A DNA stretch of 64,000 nt from Gemmataceae bacterium (GTDB lineage Bacteria > Planctomycetota > Planctomycetia > Gemmatales > Gemmataceae), in NCBI GenBank assembly GCA_022842245.1, contig JALHPZ010000001.1, forward strand, positions 83,462 to 147,461. Direction: 5' to 3'. Below are positions 16,634 to 26,211 of the stretch, piece by piece (position 1 is the first letter of the stretch; each line of letters begins with the position of its first letter). The position numbers and the translations under genes were made by a program. The notes below the pieces were generated by a model that was not told the DNA's origin, did no database searches, and worked only from the letters and a program-made list of their open reading frames with translations.

Positions 16634-17146
16634 ATGAAAGCGCTGATACTGGTCGCCGATGGCTTCGAGGAACTGACGTTGTTCGTGCCGTGGTACCGGT
16701 TGCGCGAAGAGGGAGTGAAGGTCACGCTCGCCAGCCCACTCCTGCACGCCGTCTCCGGTCTCCACGGCTACACGATCGAACCGAACGCCCGCATCCACGA
16801 CCTGAATCCCGCCGATTTCGACCTGCTGGTGATTCCCGACGGCCCTGCCGTCGAACGGCTGCGCATTCGCGAGGCCGCCGTGGACGTGGCCCGCACTTTC
16901 TCGCAAGAGGGCCGGATCGCCGCGATCGGCCACGGCCCGCAACTCCTCATCAGCGCCGGGGCCGTCGACGGCCGCACGCTGACCTGCTCGCCCGGCATCC
17001 GCGACGATGTCCGCGCCTCCGGTGCCACTTACCGCGACGAGCCTTTCGTATTGGACGGTAATATGCTCACCGGTCGCGGTCCCGACGACCTACCGGAATT
17101 CACGCGATCGCTGATGCGCTTTTTGAAAGCCGCAGTCAAAGTTTGA
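16634..17146 (+). CDS. DJ-1/PfpI-family protein lacking the nucleophilic cysteine
   Basis: 170 residues with the class I glutamine amidotransferase-like fold of DJ-1/PfpI. The conserved acidic elbow is GFEELTLFVPW (residues 10-20). The nucleophile elbow that is AAICHGPQ in family members reads AAIGHGPQLL here, so residue 99 is Gly, not Cys, while His100 is kept. The chaperone, glyoxalase or protease activities of the family need that Cys, so this is probably a non-catalytic member or one with another function. It is divergent from the peroxiredoxin. The ATG at 16634 gives the normal N-terminal strand. Confidence 0.85.
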   Translation: MKALILVADGFEELTLFVPWYRLREEGVKVTLASPLLHAVSGLHGYTIEPNARIHDLNPADFDLLVIPDGPAVERLRIREAAVDVARTFSQEGRIAAIGHGPQLLISAGAVDGRTLTCSPGIRDDVRASGATYRDEPFVLDGNMLTGRGPDDLPEFTRSLMRFLKAAVKV

Positions 17147-17280
17147 GCGGTCCCCGCCGAACCACTACCCGGACCCTTCGCGTCGGCGTAACCTGACTGG
17201 ATGGCGAAACCCGCCGGCCCGACGCGGGGTATACCGGCCAGCGGCCGTGCGACGGCCGCCCACCATCCTGGGAGAATTCC

Positions 17281-18267
17281 ATGCGTTTTGTTCGCAGACT
17301 GCTGGCGGCCGCCGCCATCGGCCTCGGCCTTGCGGCCACACCCGTCCGCGCCGCCGACGTCGAACGCCTGATTCCGGCCGAAGCGGAATCGTACCTGCAA
17401 ATCAACCTCAAGCAGGTCATCGACTCCGATCTGTTCAAGAAGTACGCCCTCGCCAATCTCAAGCAAGCCCTCCAGGGTGGCGAGGCCCAGAAGACGCTCG
17501 AAACCCTCGGCCTCGACCCGCTCAAGGACATCGATACCATCACCGCCGGATTCTGGGGCGACAACCCCCAGGACATGAAGGGCCTGATGGTCGTCCGTGG
17601 CAACTTCAACCCCGAGAAGCTCTTCGAAGCGGTCGAAGCCGCTGCCAAGAAGGACGGGGACAAGGTCGCCATCGTCAAGGACGGCGATTACACCCTCGTC
17701 AAGATCACCGGCAACAACCGTCCCGAACCGTTCTTCGCCAGCGTCGCCGACAAGAACACGATCGTCGGCGGGACCGACAAGAAGCTTGTCACCGCCGCGA
17801 TGAAGGCGTCCGACGAAAAGGCGAAGCCGGCTCTCAAGAAGGAACTCGCCGCCCTCGTCGAGAAGATGGACGGCAAGGCCTCCATGTTCGGCTGCGGCGT
17901 CAGCAGCGGCAAGGTCGGCGAAATCCCGCCGATCCCCGGCATCGACGACCCCGAGAAACTCAAGAAGCAACTCGAAAAACTCGAAAGCTCGTCCATGACC
18001 CTCAAGGTCACCGGCGACGTGGCGCTCGAGATCATGATGACCATGAAGGACACCGCCGCCGCCGATGACTTCGGCGCGACGGTCGACGACCTGCTCGGCA
18101 AGGCCAAGGCGCTGCTGCCCTTGCTCGCCGGCCAGGCACCGCAAATGAAGCCGATCATCACCGACGTGACGAAAAGCCTGAAGAGCAAGGTGGAAAAGAA
18201 GGATATCGTCATCGGCGTGAAGCTGACCGGCGGCGCCATTGGCAAGGCGGCCGGCTCGGACGACTGA
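17281..18267 (+). CDS. secreted protein of unknown function
   Basis: 328 residues beginning with a good signal peptide (RRLLAAAAIGLGLAATPVRAA, cleavage after about 24). The mature part is rich in Lys, Asp and Glu, with several predicted amphipathic helices and no motif that I recognise. Planctomycete genomes have many similar secreted proteins that may be periplasmic. A strong terminator follows. It lies between the DJ-1-like gene and a tRNA and shares no obvious operon partner. No cysteine pattern, repeat or lipobox is visible; the only cysteine is in FGCGVSSG. Confidence 0.6.
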   Translation: MRFVRRLLAAAAIGLGLAATPVRAADVERLIPAEAESYLQINLKQVIDSDLFKKYALANLKQALQGGEAQKTLETLGLDPLKDIDTITAGFWGDNPQDMKGLMVVRGNFNPEKLFEAVEAAAKKDGDKVAIVKDGDYTLVKITGNNRPEPFFASVADKNTIVGGTDKKLVTAAMKASDEKAKPALKKELAALVEKMDGKASMFGCGVSSGKVGEIPPIPGIDDPEKLKKQLEKLESSSMTLKVTGDVALEIMMTMKDTAAADDFGATVDDLLGKAKALLPLLAGQAPQMKPIITDVTKSLKSKVEKKDIVIGVKLTGGAIGKAAGSDD

Positions 18268-18290
18268 GTGGGAAAGCGGTGAAAATCCCG

Positions 18291-18321
18291 AATCGCCCGC
18301 CGTGAACCGGCGGGCGATTTT
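18291..18321 (+). terminator. intrinsic terminator after the secreted protein gene
   Basis: A 12-bp perfect stem (18291-18302 with 18308-18319) with a 5-nt loop ends in four T residues. It lies 24 bp after the stop codon and ~65 bp before the tRNA promoter. Confidence 0.8.
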
Positions 18322-18359
18322 CGTGTCTCATCACCGACGAAGTCGCGAGTCGAGAGGGG

Positions 18360-18388
18360 TTGCGATTTTGGTTTCCAGACCGTATAAC
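18360..18388 (+). promoter_or_regulatory. promoter of the tRNA-Gln gene
   Basis: TTGCGA (18360-18365) and TATAAC (18383-18388) are separated by 17 bp. The -10 box is 13 bp before the tRNA. This would start transcription ~7 bp upstream of the mature 5' end. Confidence 0.6.
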
Positions 18389-18400
18389 AGGCTGAGCGAT

Positions 18401-18471
18401 TACCCGGTAGTGTAACGGTAGCACAAGTGATTTTGGTTCACTTCGTCAAGGTTCGAATCCTTGCCGGGTAA
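18401..18471 (+). tRNA. tRNA-Gln (anticodon UUG)
   Basis: A full cloverleaf folds: acceptor stem TACCCGG (18401-18407) pairs with CCGGGTA (18464-18470), with discriminator A at 18471. The anticodon stem AGTGA/TCACT (18426-18430 and 18438-18442) closes the 7-nt loop TTTTGGT, giving anticodon TTG at 18433-18435. The T stem CAAGG/CCTTG closes TTCGAAT. The U1-A72 pair is typical of bacterial tRNA-Gln. CCA is not encoded. The gene sits at the left border of the accessory region, where tRNA genes often act as integration sites. I found no duplicate of its 3' end in the window. Confidence 0.95.
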
Positions 18472-18813
18472 CTTGAACATCCGTACAGTAGGCGTCAGAA
18501 GCGGACTTTCCAGCGGTTTTTCACTTCGGCCAATCCCGTCTGTCCGTCATGGTCAAAAACTATGTCCTGCCTTTCGCGCTGCGATTTCCAGCCGGAACCG
18601 CAGTCGGAACAAGACAAGGGATGTCCGAATTCCGGCATCGGTTGGTGGACAGGCGTTTACAGAAATGAAGCGATTTGCGAATCGGCGCGGTCCTTCGACA
18701 CGAACCGTGCGAACGGTACAGCGATCGAATCGTCCGCGTTTCCGTTCGGCGTCAGGCCGCGAAGCGATAGTAGCTCTTGAGCAGCCCGCCGAGTCGCTTC
18801 CCTCTACCGCTTT
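18472..18813. other. tRNA-to-transposase fragment gap, no gene seen
   Basis: This 342-bp stretch has no supported gene on either strand. Codon-like composition is weak. It may be decayed mobile DNA, as it directly adjoins a truncated transposase. No second att-like copy of the tRNA 3' end is visible. Confidence 0.4.
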
Positions 18814-19101
18814 TCAGCGGGAAAAGGTCCGCGGCGAGACGATCGTGATGACACCGCCGATAGCCGATTCAAGCCTGCGGCCGTACCTCAACAATCGAGA
18901 CCGCTCGCGAGGCGTGAGCATGATCCGCTCCGGCAGCTTGCTCCGCAGGATCCGGTTCTCCTCGCGGAGGAACTCGATCGTCTGGCCGAGTTTCTTGTCG
19001 GACAGAGTGGCGAGGATGAGCCAGAGTGGTTCGAGCAGGCGAGGCATCGAGAACTTGATGATTCCAAGGGTTTTCCGAGTTTGGACATGATATTTGACCA
19101 C
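18814..19101 (-). pseudogene. truncated integrase-type transposase N-terminus
   Basis: A 95-codon segment encodes the N-terminal part of a planctomycete-type IS transposase (integrase core, IS481/IS3-like). The recognisable part is SDKKLGQTIEFLREENRILR then RIMLTPRERSRLLRYGRRL and TIVSPRTFSR, where intact family members continue into a DDE core. Here the frame stops directly after SPRTFSR, and no DDE domain is visible downstream on the minus strand. It is therefore a dead remnant and no inverted repeats were seen. It marks the left end of the accessory region. Confidence 0.6.
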
Positions 19102-19408
19102 CGCCGGACGGTCAGAGAATCGGAAGGATTCGGCCTCTCGATGTCGCGCGCTTGTTAACCCTTGGTCGTTGAGTTTTCGGATGAACCCGATTTGCCCCGC
19201 CAGTTAACGCATTTCGAGAGTTTTTGGGTTCGTAGAGTATCGCGGTCGGACATCGAGTGGGATTCGAACTTTCTCGCGCACGAGTCGCGCCGCTCCCCTT
19301 CCCTTCACAGAATCGCTGGTAATTCAAGGCGAAAAGTGATGTCGCTCGCCACTCTCGGCGCGAGAGTCGCGCGCGACGAGTTCGAAACCTGTTCTACCCG
19401 GGGAGGAG

Positions 19409-19702
19409 GTGAATCCGCGCTACCTGCTGGTCGAAAACCCGAAGCCGGGCGGGTGCGAAGTGATCGCGAAAGAGGACAAGCGGTTCGAGAAGCAGGCGGA
19501 AGGGTCCTACAACCAGCGCGAGGACCGCGATGCGAAGGTGAGCTTCCTCTACGAGCACGCCGGCATCGAAACGCGCGACCATTGCATCCTGCTCGCCGAG
19601 CTGGCCGGCGAGTTCGTCGTCGCCCCGGCGAGCGCGGAACTGATGTACTCGCCGCTCGTTCGCGGCCACGGTGGAAGCTTCGTACTGAAAGTGCTGGATT
19701 GA
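19409..19702 (+). pseudogene. C-terminal fragment of a bacterial alpha-2-macroglobulin-like protein
   Basis: A ~97-codon frame resembles the extreme C-terminus of bacterial alpha-2-macroglobulin proteins: RYLLVENPKPGGCEVI, FLYEHAG, then a closing ELMYSPLVRGHGGSFVLKV, which fits the last macroglobulin domain. Complete members are 1,500-2,000 residues with a bait region and sometimes a CxEQ thioester, none of which is present. Upstream in frame is only short non-homologous sequence. GTG at 19409 is preceded by GGAGGAGG, but that seems to be coincident with coding sequence. This is probably a decayed gene end left after deletion or insertion. Confidence 0.55.
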
Positions 19703-19849
19703 GATTCGGCGATCGGACAAAACTGCCGCTGCGGATAACGCGCGTCATCGAGAGATGAAATGGAGGTTGACGGCCACCGGCCGCGGATGCCCCGGCCGCC
19801 AATCGTGCCGAAGGACGACTTCTCGATCGATGTTTCAGCCTTGCGGTCG

Positions 19850-22800
19850 TTACTGGGCGTCCAACACCTCTCGGACCTTCGCGGCCAGGGACGCCGGGGT
19901 GAACGGCTTCTGCAGGAAGGAGACATCGGCTTCCAGGATTCCGTGTCGGACGACCGCGTCGTCGGTATACCCGGACAGGAAGAGCACCTTGGCCCCGGGG
20001 TGCAACTCGGACACCCGCTGCGCCACCTCGCGGCCGCCCATCCGGGGCATGACCACATCGGTCACCAGCAGGTCGAACCGGCCCCGATGCTCACCGGCCA
20101 GCCGCAGCGCCTCGGCCCCTTCCTGAGCCTCCACGACGGTGTACCCGCAATTCCGCAGGATGTGCCGGGCCAGCGCGCGAACTCCGTCCTCGTCCTCCAC
20201 CAGGAGGATCGTCTCGCCGCCCTTAGCCAGCGGGGGCCGAACCAGACGCGACCCGCGCGCGGGCGGAGGGTTCTCGGCTCGCGGCAGGTAAATTTTGAAA
20301 GTGGTACCGCGCTCCAATTCGCTGTAAACGGTTATGTGTCCCCCGCTCTGCTTGACGATGCCGTGGACCGTCGCCAGACCAAGCCCGGTGCCGTGCTCCC
20401 CCTTCGTGGAGAAGAAAGGCTCGAAGATTCGGGAGACCGTCGCCGCGTCCATCCCGCAGCCCGTATCGGTGACGGCCAAGAGAACGTGCGGCCCGGGCTT
20501 GGCGTCCGGGTGGTCCCGCGTGTACGTCTCGTCCAGTTCGGCCTTGCGCACCTCGATGGTCAGTTTCCCGCCGGTCGGCATTGCGTCCCGGGCGTTGACC
20601 ACCAGATTCATCAGCACCTGTTCGATCTGGCCGGGGTCGACCCGCACGGCACCAGTCTCCGGATCGGCCACGACCGCCAACTGGACATCCTCGCCGATCA
20701 CCCGGCGGAGCAACCGCTCGACATCGGTCACCAAGGCCTTCAGTTCCACCATCTTCGGTTCGATGATGGACTTGCGGCTGAATGCCAGAAGTTGCCGGGT
20801 CAATCCGGCGGCCCGTTCCCCGGCGGCCACCATCTCCCGGATGAGATCCCGATTCGGGTCGCTGGCCGGCAGCCCGCCCAGAACCAGTTCGCCATACCCG
20901 TTGATGACGGTGAGCAAATTGTTGAAGTCGTGCGCCACTCCGCCTGCGAGTCGACCCACCGCCTCCATCTTCTGGCTTTGGCGGAACTGCTCCTCCAAGT
21001 TCCGCCGGGCAGTCACGTCCGTCTGGACTCCAACGAAGTGGGTCAATCCACCAGTTTCGTCCCGGACCGGGGAGACCGACAATTCGTTCCAGAACGGGGA
21101 ACCGTCTTTCCGGTAGTTCATCAGTTCGGCGGTACAAGCTTCCCCGGCTCCGATCGCCGTCCGTAAGCGGGCGACGGTCGCCGGGTCGGTATCCTTGCCC
21201 TGGAGGTATCGACAGTTCCGACCGATCACCTCGGCCGCGTGGTAGCCGGTAATCCGCTCGAACCCCGGACTGGCGTAGACGATCGGGTTGTCCGTCTGGT
21301 TCGGGTCGGAGATCAGGATGCCTTGCGTGACCGCGCGGATTGCCCGGTCTTGGAGCCGCAACTGTTCCTCTGACACCCGACGAGCGGTGACATCCTGTGC
21401 CAACGATACCAACCCCAAGAAGGCCCCGCCGTCGTCCAGTAGCGGCGTGTTGAACCATTCGCAAATGATCGTCCTGCCGTCCTTCGTCAGATTCTGGTTG
21501 ACCGAGTGGGCGGCCATGTCCCCGGCCCGAATCCGGAGAAGAATTTCTTTCGCGTGAAACCACGCGTCGGCGGGCAGGATTTTGTCGTACGGCGGCTCCA
21601 GGCCCAGGATTTCCGCCTTGGTGTATCCGAAGATCCGCTCGGCGGCGGCGTTCCACTCGACGACCCGCAAGTCGGCGTCGAACAAGACGTACGCGAGCGG
21701 CATCCGCTCGATCTGGATGCGGAGTTGCCGCAGTGCGGCGTCCCGCTCGGCCTCCGCCCGCTTGTAGGAGGTGATGTCGCGCGAAATGCCGATCACTCCC
21801 GCCACGTCGCCGTTCGCGTCGAGGTATGGCCCCTTGGTCGCGAGGAAGGTGCGGACCACCCCGGCCATGGTCAGCACTTCCTCCGACGTCTCGGTCTGCC
21901 CGGTCTCCACGACGCGGCGATCGTTCTCCGCCACCACTTGGATGTCGGCCGGGCCGAACAACTCGCGATCCGTCCGCCCGACCAGTTCGTCAGGGGTGAG
22001 GCCGAAGAACCTGGCGGTGGCCGGGTTGCACAGCAGGTACTTCCCGGAGCGGTCCTTCACGAACACCGCATCGGTCGTACCGTCGGCGACCGCCTTGAGC
22101 AGGTCGGTGGTCCGCCGCAATTCCGCTTCGGCCCGCTTTCGGGCAGTCAGGTCCGACAGGACCGCGGCGATCCGTGCTGGCCGACCATCGGGGTCCCGAA
22201 TTAGGGCCGCACTCAACTGGACCCACAACTCGGAGCCGTCCTTGCAACGGTACCGCCGTTCGGCGTCGTAGGCGTCGATCCGCCCTTCGCGGAGCGCGGT
22301 GTACGTCGCGGACACCGCTGGCAAGTCCTGCGGCAAGACGAAATGTTCGGGGCTCAGGCCGACGATTTCGTCCGGTGCATAACCGAGCATGCGGCAGTAG
22401 GTCGCGTTCGCCCGGATGATCCGCCCCGTGCCGGCGTCCGCTTCAACCATTCCGGCGGAGGACGCCTCGAAGAAGCCTCGCAGGTAGGCTTCTCCGGCGA
22501 GCATCGCCGCCTCCGCGCGCTGCCGCTCGGCAACTTCCTCGGCCAGTTTGGTCGAGTGGCGGAGGAGGTCGGCATAGAGACTGCCGTTCTCGTAGATCCG
22601 GCCGACTTGGGCACCGAGCATGCGGACGAGCCGTTCATCCTCGTCGGTGAAGGCGTCGCCCCCAACCTTGTCCAGCAAGCAAACCCACCCGTGGATGCGG
22701 GCCGGGGATACGACCGGGGCGGCCAGCAGGGCCGAGGCCCGCGGGAAGGACGTCGGCATCCCGGCCGCATCCAGCCCGCCGTGTTTGGCCGCGCGGAAGC

Positions 22801-23536
22801 ACCGGCCTGCGGCGAGCACGCTGCCGAGGACACCCTCGAGCGGACCCGGACGACCGACCCGTGCGGCCGTCGCAAGGTCCATACCCCCGGTCAGGAAGAA
22901 CCGGTACGCGTTCCCGTTGCCGTCGGGGATGCCGACCACGGCGTATCTGGCCCCGACGATTTCCCGGCACGCGTCGCAGAACGCCTGGAGCAGCCGTTTC
23001 GGATCGCGCTCCGACCCAAGCTGCAGCCCGAGTTCCACCAGAGCTGCGAGCCGCTCGCTTTTCCTCCTCGCCTCGTCCGCCTGGCGCGCGAGCTTGTCGG
23101 TCAGCAGGTGAAGGTGCTCTTGGTCGAACATGTCCGCGGTTGGGGGCGGGTCGACGGTCGGGGCCGGGGAGAAACCGAGGGCGGCCTCGACTGTCTTCAG
23201 AACGTCCTCCGGCTCGCACGGCTTGGTAAGCACATCGGTCACGCCACAGGCCGCCGCGAGCCGGCGGGCCTCCGGTTCGCGGTAGTGGGCGGTGAAGAAG
23301 ATCACGCGGGTGCCGGCTACGGCCTCGTCGGCCCGGAGTTGGCGGACGAATTCGTATCCGTCCATCGTCGGCATCAGGATGTCGGTGATCACCAGGTCCG
23401 GCCGCTCGGCCCGCACCACCGCCAGTCCCTCCGCTCCATCCCGGGCCTCCAGCAGGCGGTGCCCGCCGTAACCGAGCAAGGTCAGAAGGAACTCCCGGTT
23501 GGCCGAGCGATCGTCGACGATCAGGATGGTGGCCAT
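19850..23536 (-). CDS. hybrid sensor histidine kinase: receiver-GAF-PAS(4)-HisKA-HATPase-receiver
   Basis: 1,228 residues, last of a three-gene operon. Domains in order: receiver (1-120, phospho-Asp in DLVITDILMP); GAF (about 190-330); PAS domains with PAC-like tails starting at about 345, 475, 600 and 725; the histidine phosphoacceptor box GGVAHDFNNLLTVI (near 865); ATPase with GEHGTGLGLATVHG; and a C-terminal receiver (LLVTDVVMPRMGG). No membrane helix is seen, so it is a soluble cytoplasmic sensor. The third and fourth PAS domains and the RDNNLL-like H box are of the kind seen in redox/light-type hybrid kinases, but the signal is unknown. The start at 23536 lies 2 bp from the response-regulator stop. 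Confidence 0.92.
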   Translation of the reverse strand: MATILIVDDRSANREFLLTLLGYGGHRLLEARDGAEGLAVVRAERPDLVITDILMPTMDGYEFVRQLRADEAVAGTRVIFFTAHYREPEARRLAAACGVTDVLTKPCEPEDVLKTVEAALGFSPAPTVDPPPTADMFDQEHLHLLTDKLARQADEARRKSERLAALVELGLQLGSERDPKRLLQAFCDACREIVGARYAVVGIPDGNGNAYRFFLTGGMDLATAARVGRPGPLEGVLGSVLAAGRCFRAAKHGGLDAAGMPTSFPRASALLAAPVVSPARIHGWVCLLDKVGGDAFTDEDERLVRMLGAQVGRIYENGSLYADLLRHSTKLAEEVAERQRAEAAMLAGEAYLRGFFEASSAGMVEADAGTGRIIRANATYCRMLGYAPDEIVGLSPEHFVLPQDLPAVSATYTALREGRIDAYDAERRYRCKDGSELWVQLSAALIRDPDGRPARIAAVLSDLTARKRAEAELRRTTDLLKAVADGTTDAVFVKDRSGKYLLCNPATARFFGLTPDELVGRTDRELFGPADIQVVAENDRRVVETGQTETSEEVLTMAGVVRTFLATKGPYLDANGDVAGVIGISRDITSYKRAEAERDAALRQLRIQIERMPLAYVLFDADLRVVEWNAAAERIFGYTKAEILGLEPPYDKILPADAWFHAKEILLRIRAGDMAAHSVNQNLTKDGRTIICEWFNTPLLDDGGAFLGLVSLAQDVTARRVSEEQLRLQDRAIRAVTQGILISDPNQTDNPIVYASPGFERITGYHAAEVIGRNCRYLQGKDTDPATVARLRTAIGAGEACTAELMNYRKDGSPFWNELSVSPVRDETGGLTHFVGVQTDVTARRNLEEQFRQSQKMEAVGRLAGGVAHDFNNLLTVINGYGELVLGGLPASDPNRDLIREMVAAGERAAGLTRQLLAFSRKSIIEPKMVELKALVTDVERLLRRVIGEDVQLAVVADPETGAVRVDPGQIEQVLMNLVVNARDAMPTGGKLTIEVRKAELDETYTRDHPDAKPGPHVLLAVTDTGCGMDAATVSRIFEPFFSTKGEHGTGLGLATVHGIVKQSGGHITVYSELERGTTFKIYLPRAENPPPARGSRLVRPPLAKGGETILLVEDEDGVRALARHILRNCGYTVVEAQEGAEALRLAGEHRGRFDLLVTDVVMPRMGGREVAQRVSELHPGAKVLFLSGYTDDAVVRHGILEADVSFLQKPFTPASLAAKVREVLDAQ

Positions 23537-23538
23537 GG

Positions 23539-24348
23539 TTACACCTTTCCCACGTCGCGGAGGCAGGCCACGATCTCGGCCAGGAGGGCTTCCGGCTCGA
23601 TCGGGCGGAAGAGGAACCGGGACGCCCCGAGCGCCAGGCCGGCGGCGCGGGCTTTTTCGTCGGTCATCGTCGAAGTCAGGAACACGAACGGGGTGTCTCG
23701 GAGCCGTGGGTCGGCCTTGACCGCTTTAATCAGATCGTACCCGGTCTCCCCGGCCATGCACACGTCGGAAAGGATCAGATCGCACGGTTGCTCGCGGGCG
23801 AGGGCCAGTGCGTCGGCCACGCCCTCGGCGGTCAGCACTCGATAGCCGTGCGGCTCCAGGATCCCCCGAGCCAGTTCGAGATGGACCGGCAGGTTGTCTA
23901 CCACAAGGATGGTTTGCCGGACGGCCGTGGGGGGCCGGGCGGAAGACGCCAGGTTGTCCCGGGCGGTCACGGCCTTCCGCTTTTCCAAACAGAGGTACGC
24001 CTCAACCTGGCGGACAAACGTTTCCGGGTCGATCGGCTTGGCGATGTACCCGTCGAAACCAGCGGCCAGTACTTTGTCCCGGTCGCCGACCATAGCCAGG
24101 GCGGTGACGGCCACCAGCGGAATGGTCCGGAGTGCCGGGTCGGCCTTCAACCGGCGGGCTAACTCGTACCCGTCAATGCCGGGCATATGGACGTCGCAGA
24201 CGATCAGGTCGAACGCCCCGTCGCGAGCGGCGTCCATCCCCGCCCCGCCGTCGGTCGCCGTCGCGGCGAGGTACCCGAACGACCCGAGCAGGTAGCTCAT
24301 CAGTTCCAGGTTGGCGGGGTTGTCTTCGACGAGGAGGATGCGAGACAT
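23539..24348 (-). CDS. tandem-receiver response regulator with no output domain
   Basis: 269 residues made of two receiver domains (1-120 and about 148-268) and a short linker. The first phospho-Asp is in DLIVCDVHMPG, with the Lys switch in YIAKPID. The second has DLILSDVCMAG and a FRPIEPE in place of the usual K-P, so its conserved lysine is replaced by Arg. No DNA-binding or enzymatic output is present, so it probably relays phosphate between the two flanking kinases. It is separated from both by 2-3 bp, which implies tight co-expression. Confidence 0.93.
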   Translation of the reverse strand: MSRILLVEDNPANLELMSYLLGSFGYLAATATDGGAGMDAARDGAFDLIVCDVHMPGIDGYELARRLKADPALRTIPLVAVTALAMVGDRDKVLAAGFDGYIAKPIDPETFVRQVEAYLCLEKRKAVTARDNLASSARPPTAVRQTILVVDNLPVHLELARGILEPHGYRVLTAEGVADALALAREQPCDLILSDVCMAGETGYDLIKAVKADPRLRDTPFVFLTSTMTDEKARAAGLALGASRFLFRPIEPEALLAEIVACLRDVGKV

Positions 24349-24351
24349 CGG

Positions 24352-25926
24352 CTACCCCTCCGCCAAGGTGAGAGTAAACGTGCTACCGCGGCCGTACTCG
24401 CTCCGCACGGCGATCGTCCCGCCGAGCAACTCCGCCAGCTTTCGGCTCAGGTGAAGGCCCAGCCCGGTCCCCTCGTGCCGCCACTTCCCGGACGGGTCCA
24501 CCTGGGTGAACGCCTGGAACAACTTTGTCTGATCTTCCGGCCGGATGCCGATGCCAGTGTCCGTCACAATGAACTCGGTCGCCGCCCGGCCGTCGACCTC
24601 CCGGCGGAGGAGTTCCAGAGTGACCCCACCAGCCTCCGTGAACTTGATCGCGTTGTTGACCAGATTGAGCAGGATCTGGCAGAGGGCCCGCCGGTCGGCC
24701 CGGACGATCACTTCGTCGGGCGGGGTGCTCGCCTCGAACCGGAGTCCCTTCCCCTCGGCGAGGGGGCGAAGCGCCGTGGCGACCTCCTGGACTACCCCTC
24801 GGCAGGCGACCGGTTCGGGGTTCAACTCGACCTTGCCGCTCTCGATCTTGGCGAGATCGAGCAAGTCATTGATGAGCGACAACAGGTGCCGGGCGCTGTT
24901 CTGGACGGTGCGGAGTTGCTTCTCCTGGTCCATCGTCAGCGGTCCGGGAAGCCGCATCAGGAGTGTCCCGGTGAAACCGATGATCGCGTTGAGCGGAGTT
25001 CGTAATTCGTGGCTCATCGTGGCGAGGAAGTGATCCTTCGCCCGGCTTGCCTTTTCCAACTCGACGTTCTTATCCTGGAGCGCCCGCTCGGCTTGCTTGC
25101 GGTCGCTGATGTCCCGAATGGAACTGCTAACGAGTGTACCGTCCTCGGTCTCCAGCGGGCTTAAGCTGATTTCGACCGGAAACTCACTCCCGTCCTTCCG
25201 CAAGCCGTACAACGCCACGCCCGCCCCCATCGGTCGGACCCGCGGCTCCTGGAAGAAGGCGTCCCGGTATCCGGGGTGGTTGGCCCGGTACCGGTCTGGT
25301 ACGAGGGTCTCGATCAGGCGTCCGAGGAGTTCCTCACGGGTATAACCGAACAGCCGCTCCGTCTGGGAATTGACCAACACGATCTCGCCCGCACGGTTCA
25401 CGATGACCATGGCGTCCGGGGCCGACTCGAGGAGCCCGCGGAACTTGGCCTCGGCCTTCTTGCGGGCGCTGACGTCGCGGACGGCGCTGATGACGTACCG
25501 CTCGGCCCCGGTGACGAGAGGGCTCAAACTGATCTCGACCGGAAATTCGCTCCCGTCCTTCCGCAATCCAAACAGTTCCCGGCCCGCGCCCATCGGCCGA
25601 ACGTGGGGCTCGAGAGCGTAATCGGTTCGGTGGGCAGGGTGGTTGCCCCGAAACCGCTGCGGCACAAGCACCTCGACCGGCTGTCCGAGCAACTCGTCGC
25701 GGGGGTAGCCGAACATCCGCTCGGTCTGGGAATTGACGAGTACGATGGCCCCGGCTTCATCGACCAGGAGGAAGGCGTCCGGGGCGGCCTCCAGAAGGCC
25801 GCGAAACTTTTCCTCGGCCTCGTTCCGGTCGTGCCTGTTCCCTCCGCTTGTGTCGAGAGGTGATTCGGAAGGAGTCGACATCAGGGGTGCCTCGGAAACG
25901 GTCGTTATACCAGGTGAACCCGCCAT
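24352..25926 (-). CDS. PAS-PAS sensor histidine kinase
   Basis: 524 residues, first gene of the operon. Two near-identical PAS domains (about 30-145 and 155-275) each carry [20 protein letters not shown] cores and the (P)RVRPMGAG(R/V)[21 protein letters not shown] tail, which is duplicated almost word for word. A coiled linker precedes [15 protein letters not shown] (phospho-His H in SHELR) and an ATPase with [16 protein letters not shown]. No membrane segment is seen. The duplicated PAS looks like recent internal duplication. ATG alternatives at 25926 and 25881 exist; the shorter begins MSTPSES. It lies downstream of a ~285-bp gap that should hold the operon promoter. Confidence 0.92.
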   Translation of the reverse strand: MAGSPGITTVSEAPLMSTPSESPLDTSGGNRHDRNEAEEKFRGLLEAAPDAFLLVDEAGAIVLVNSQTERMFGYPRDELLGQPVEVLVPQRFRGNHPAHRTDYALEPHVRPMGAGRELFGLRKDGSEFPVEISLSPLVTGAERYVISAVRDVSARKKAEAKFRGLLESAPDAMVIVNRAGEIVLVNSQTERLFGYTREELLGRLIETLVPDRYRANHPGYRDAFFQEPRVRPMGAGVALYGLRKDGSEFPVEISLSPLETEDGTLVSSSIRDISDRKQAERALQDKNVELEKASRAKDHFLATMSHELRTPLNAIIGFTGTLLMRLPGPLTMDQEKQLRTVQNSARHLLSLINDLLDLAKIESGKVELNPEPVACRGVVQEVATALRPLAEGKGLRFEASTPPDEVIVRADRRALCQILLNLVNNAIKFTEAGGVTLELLRREVDGRAATEFIVTDTGIGIRPEDQTKLFQAFTQVDPSGKWRHEGTGLGLHLSRKLAELLGGTIAVRSEYGRGSTFTLTLAEG

Positions 25927-26211
25927 ACTCCCTTATCCCGAGGCGGCAGTCGGCTCGAGACGGACGTGTACGATCTCGGGTGATCCGGTAGGTATGGGAC
26001 GTGAGCGCCTCGGAAATCCGGTATCCGTGCGGACGGGTCAGTTGGTGCCCACAGGCCACTTCCGACGATGTTATTTTAGTGGGCTTTCCGGCACCCTCGC
26101 GGGTGATTTCCTGAACGGCAAAGCGGGCAGAAGCCGAGCGCGAAGTTTTAGCGCCGACAGGAACTCGTGTTCCTCTTCCTAACACGACAGCGCAGGAGTT
26201 AGATGTTGCAT

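Noticed and set aside
18401..18471. An att site pair made by duplication of the tRNA-Gln 3' end
   Set aside because: I saw no second copy of the tRNA 3' sequence in the window, so no integration boundary is claimed.
18461..19090. A plus-strand frame of 209 codons after the tRNA
   Set aside because: It is arginine/serine-rich, overlaps the antisense transposase remnant and has no ribosome site or domain.
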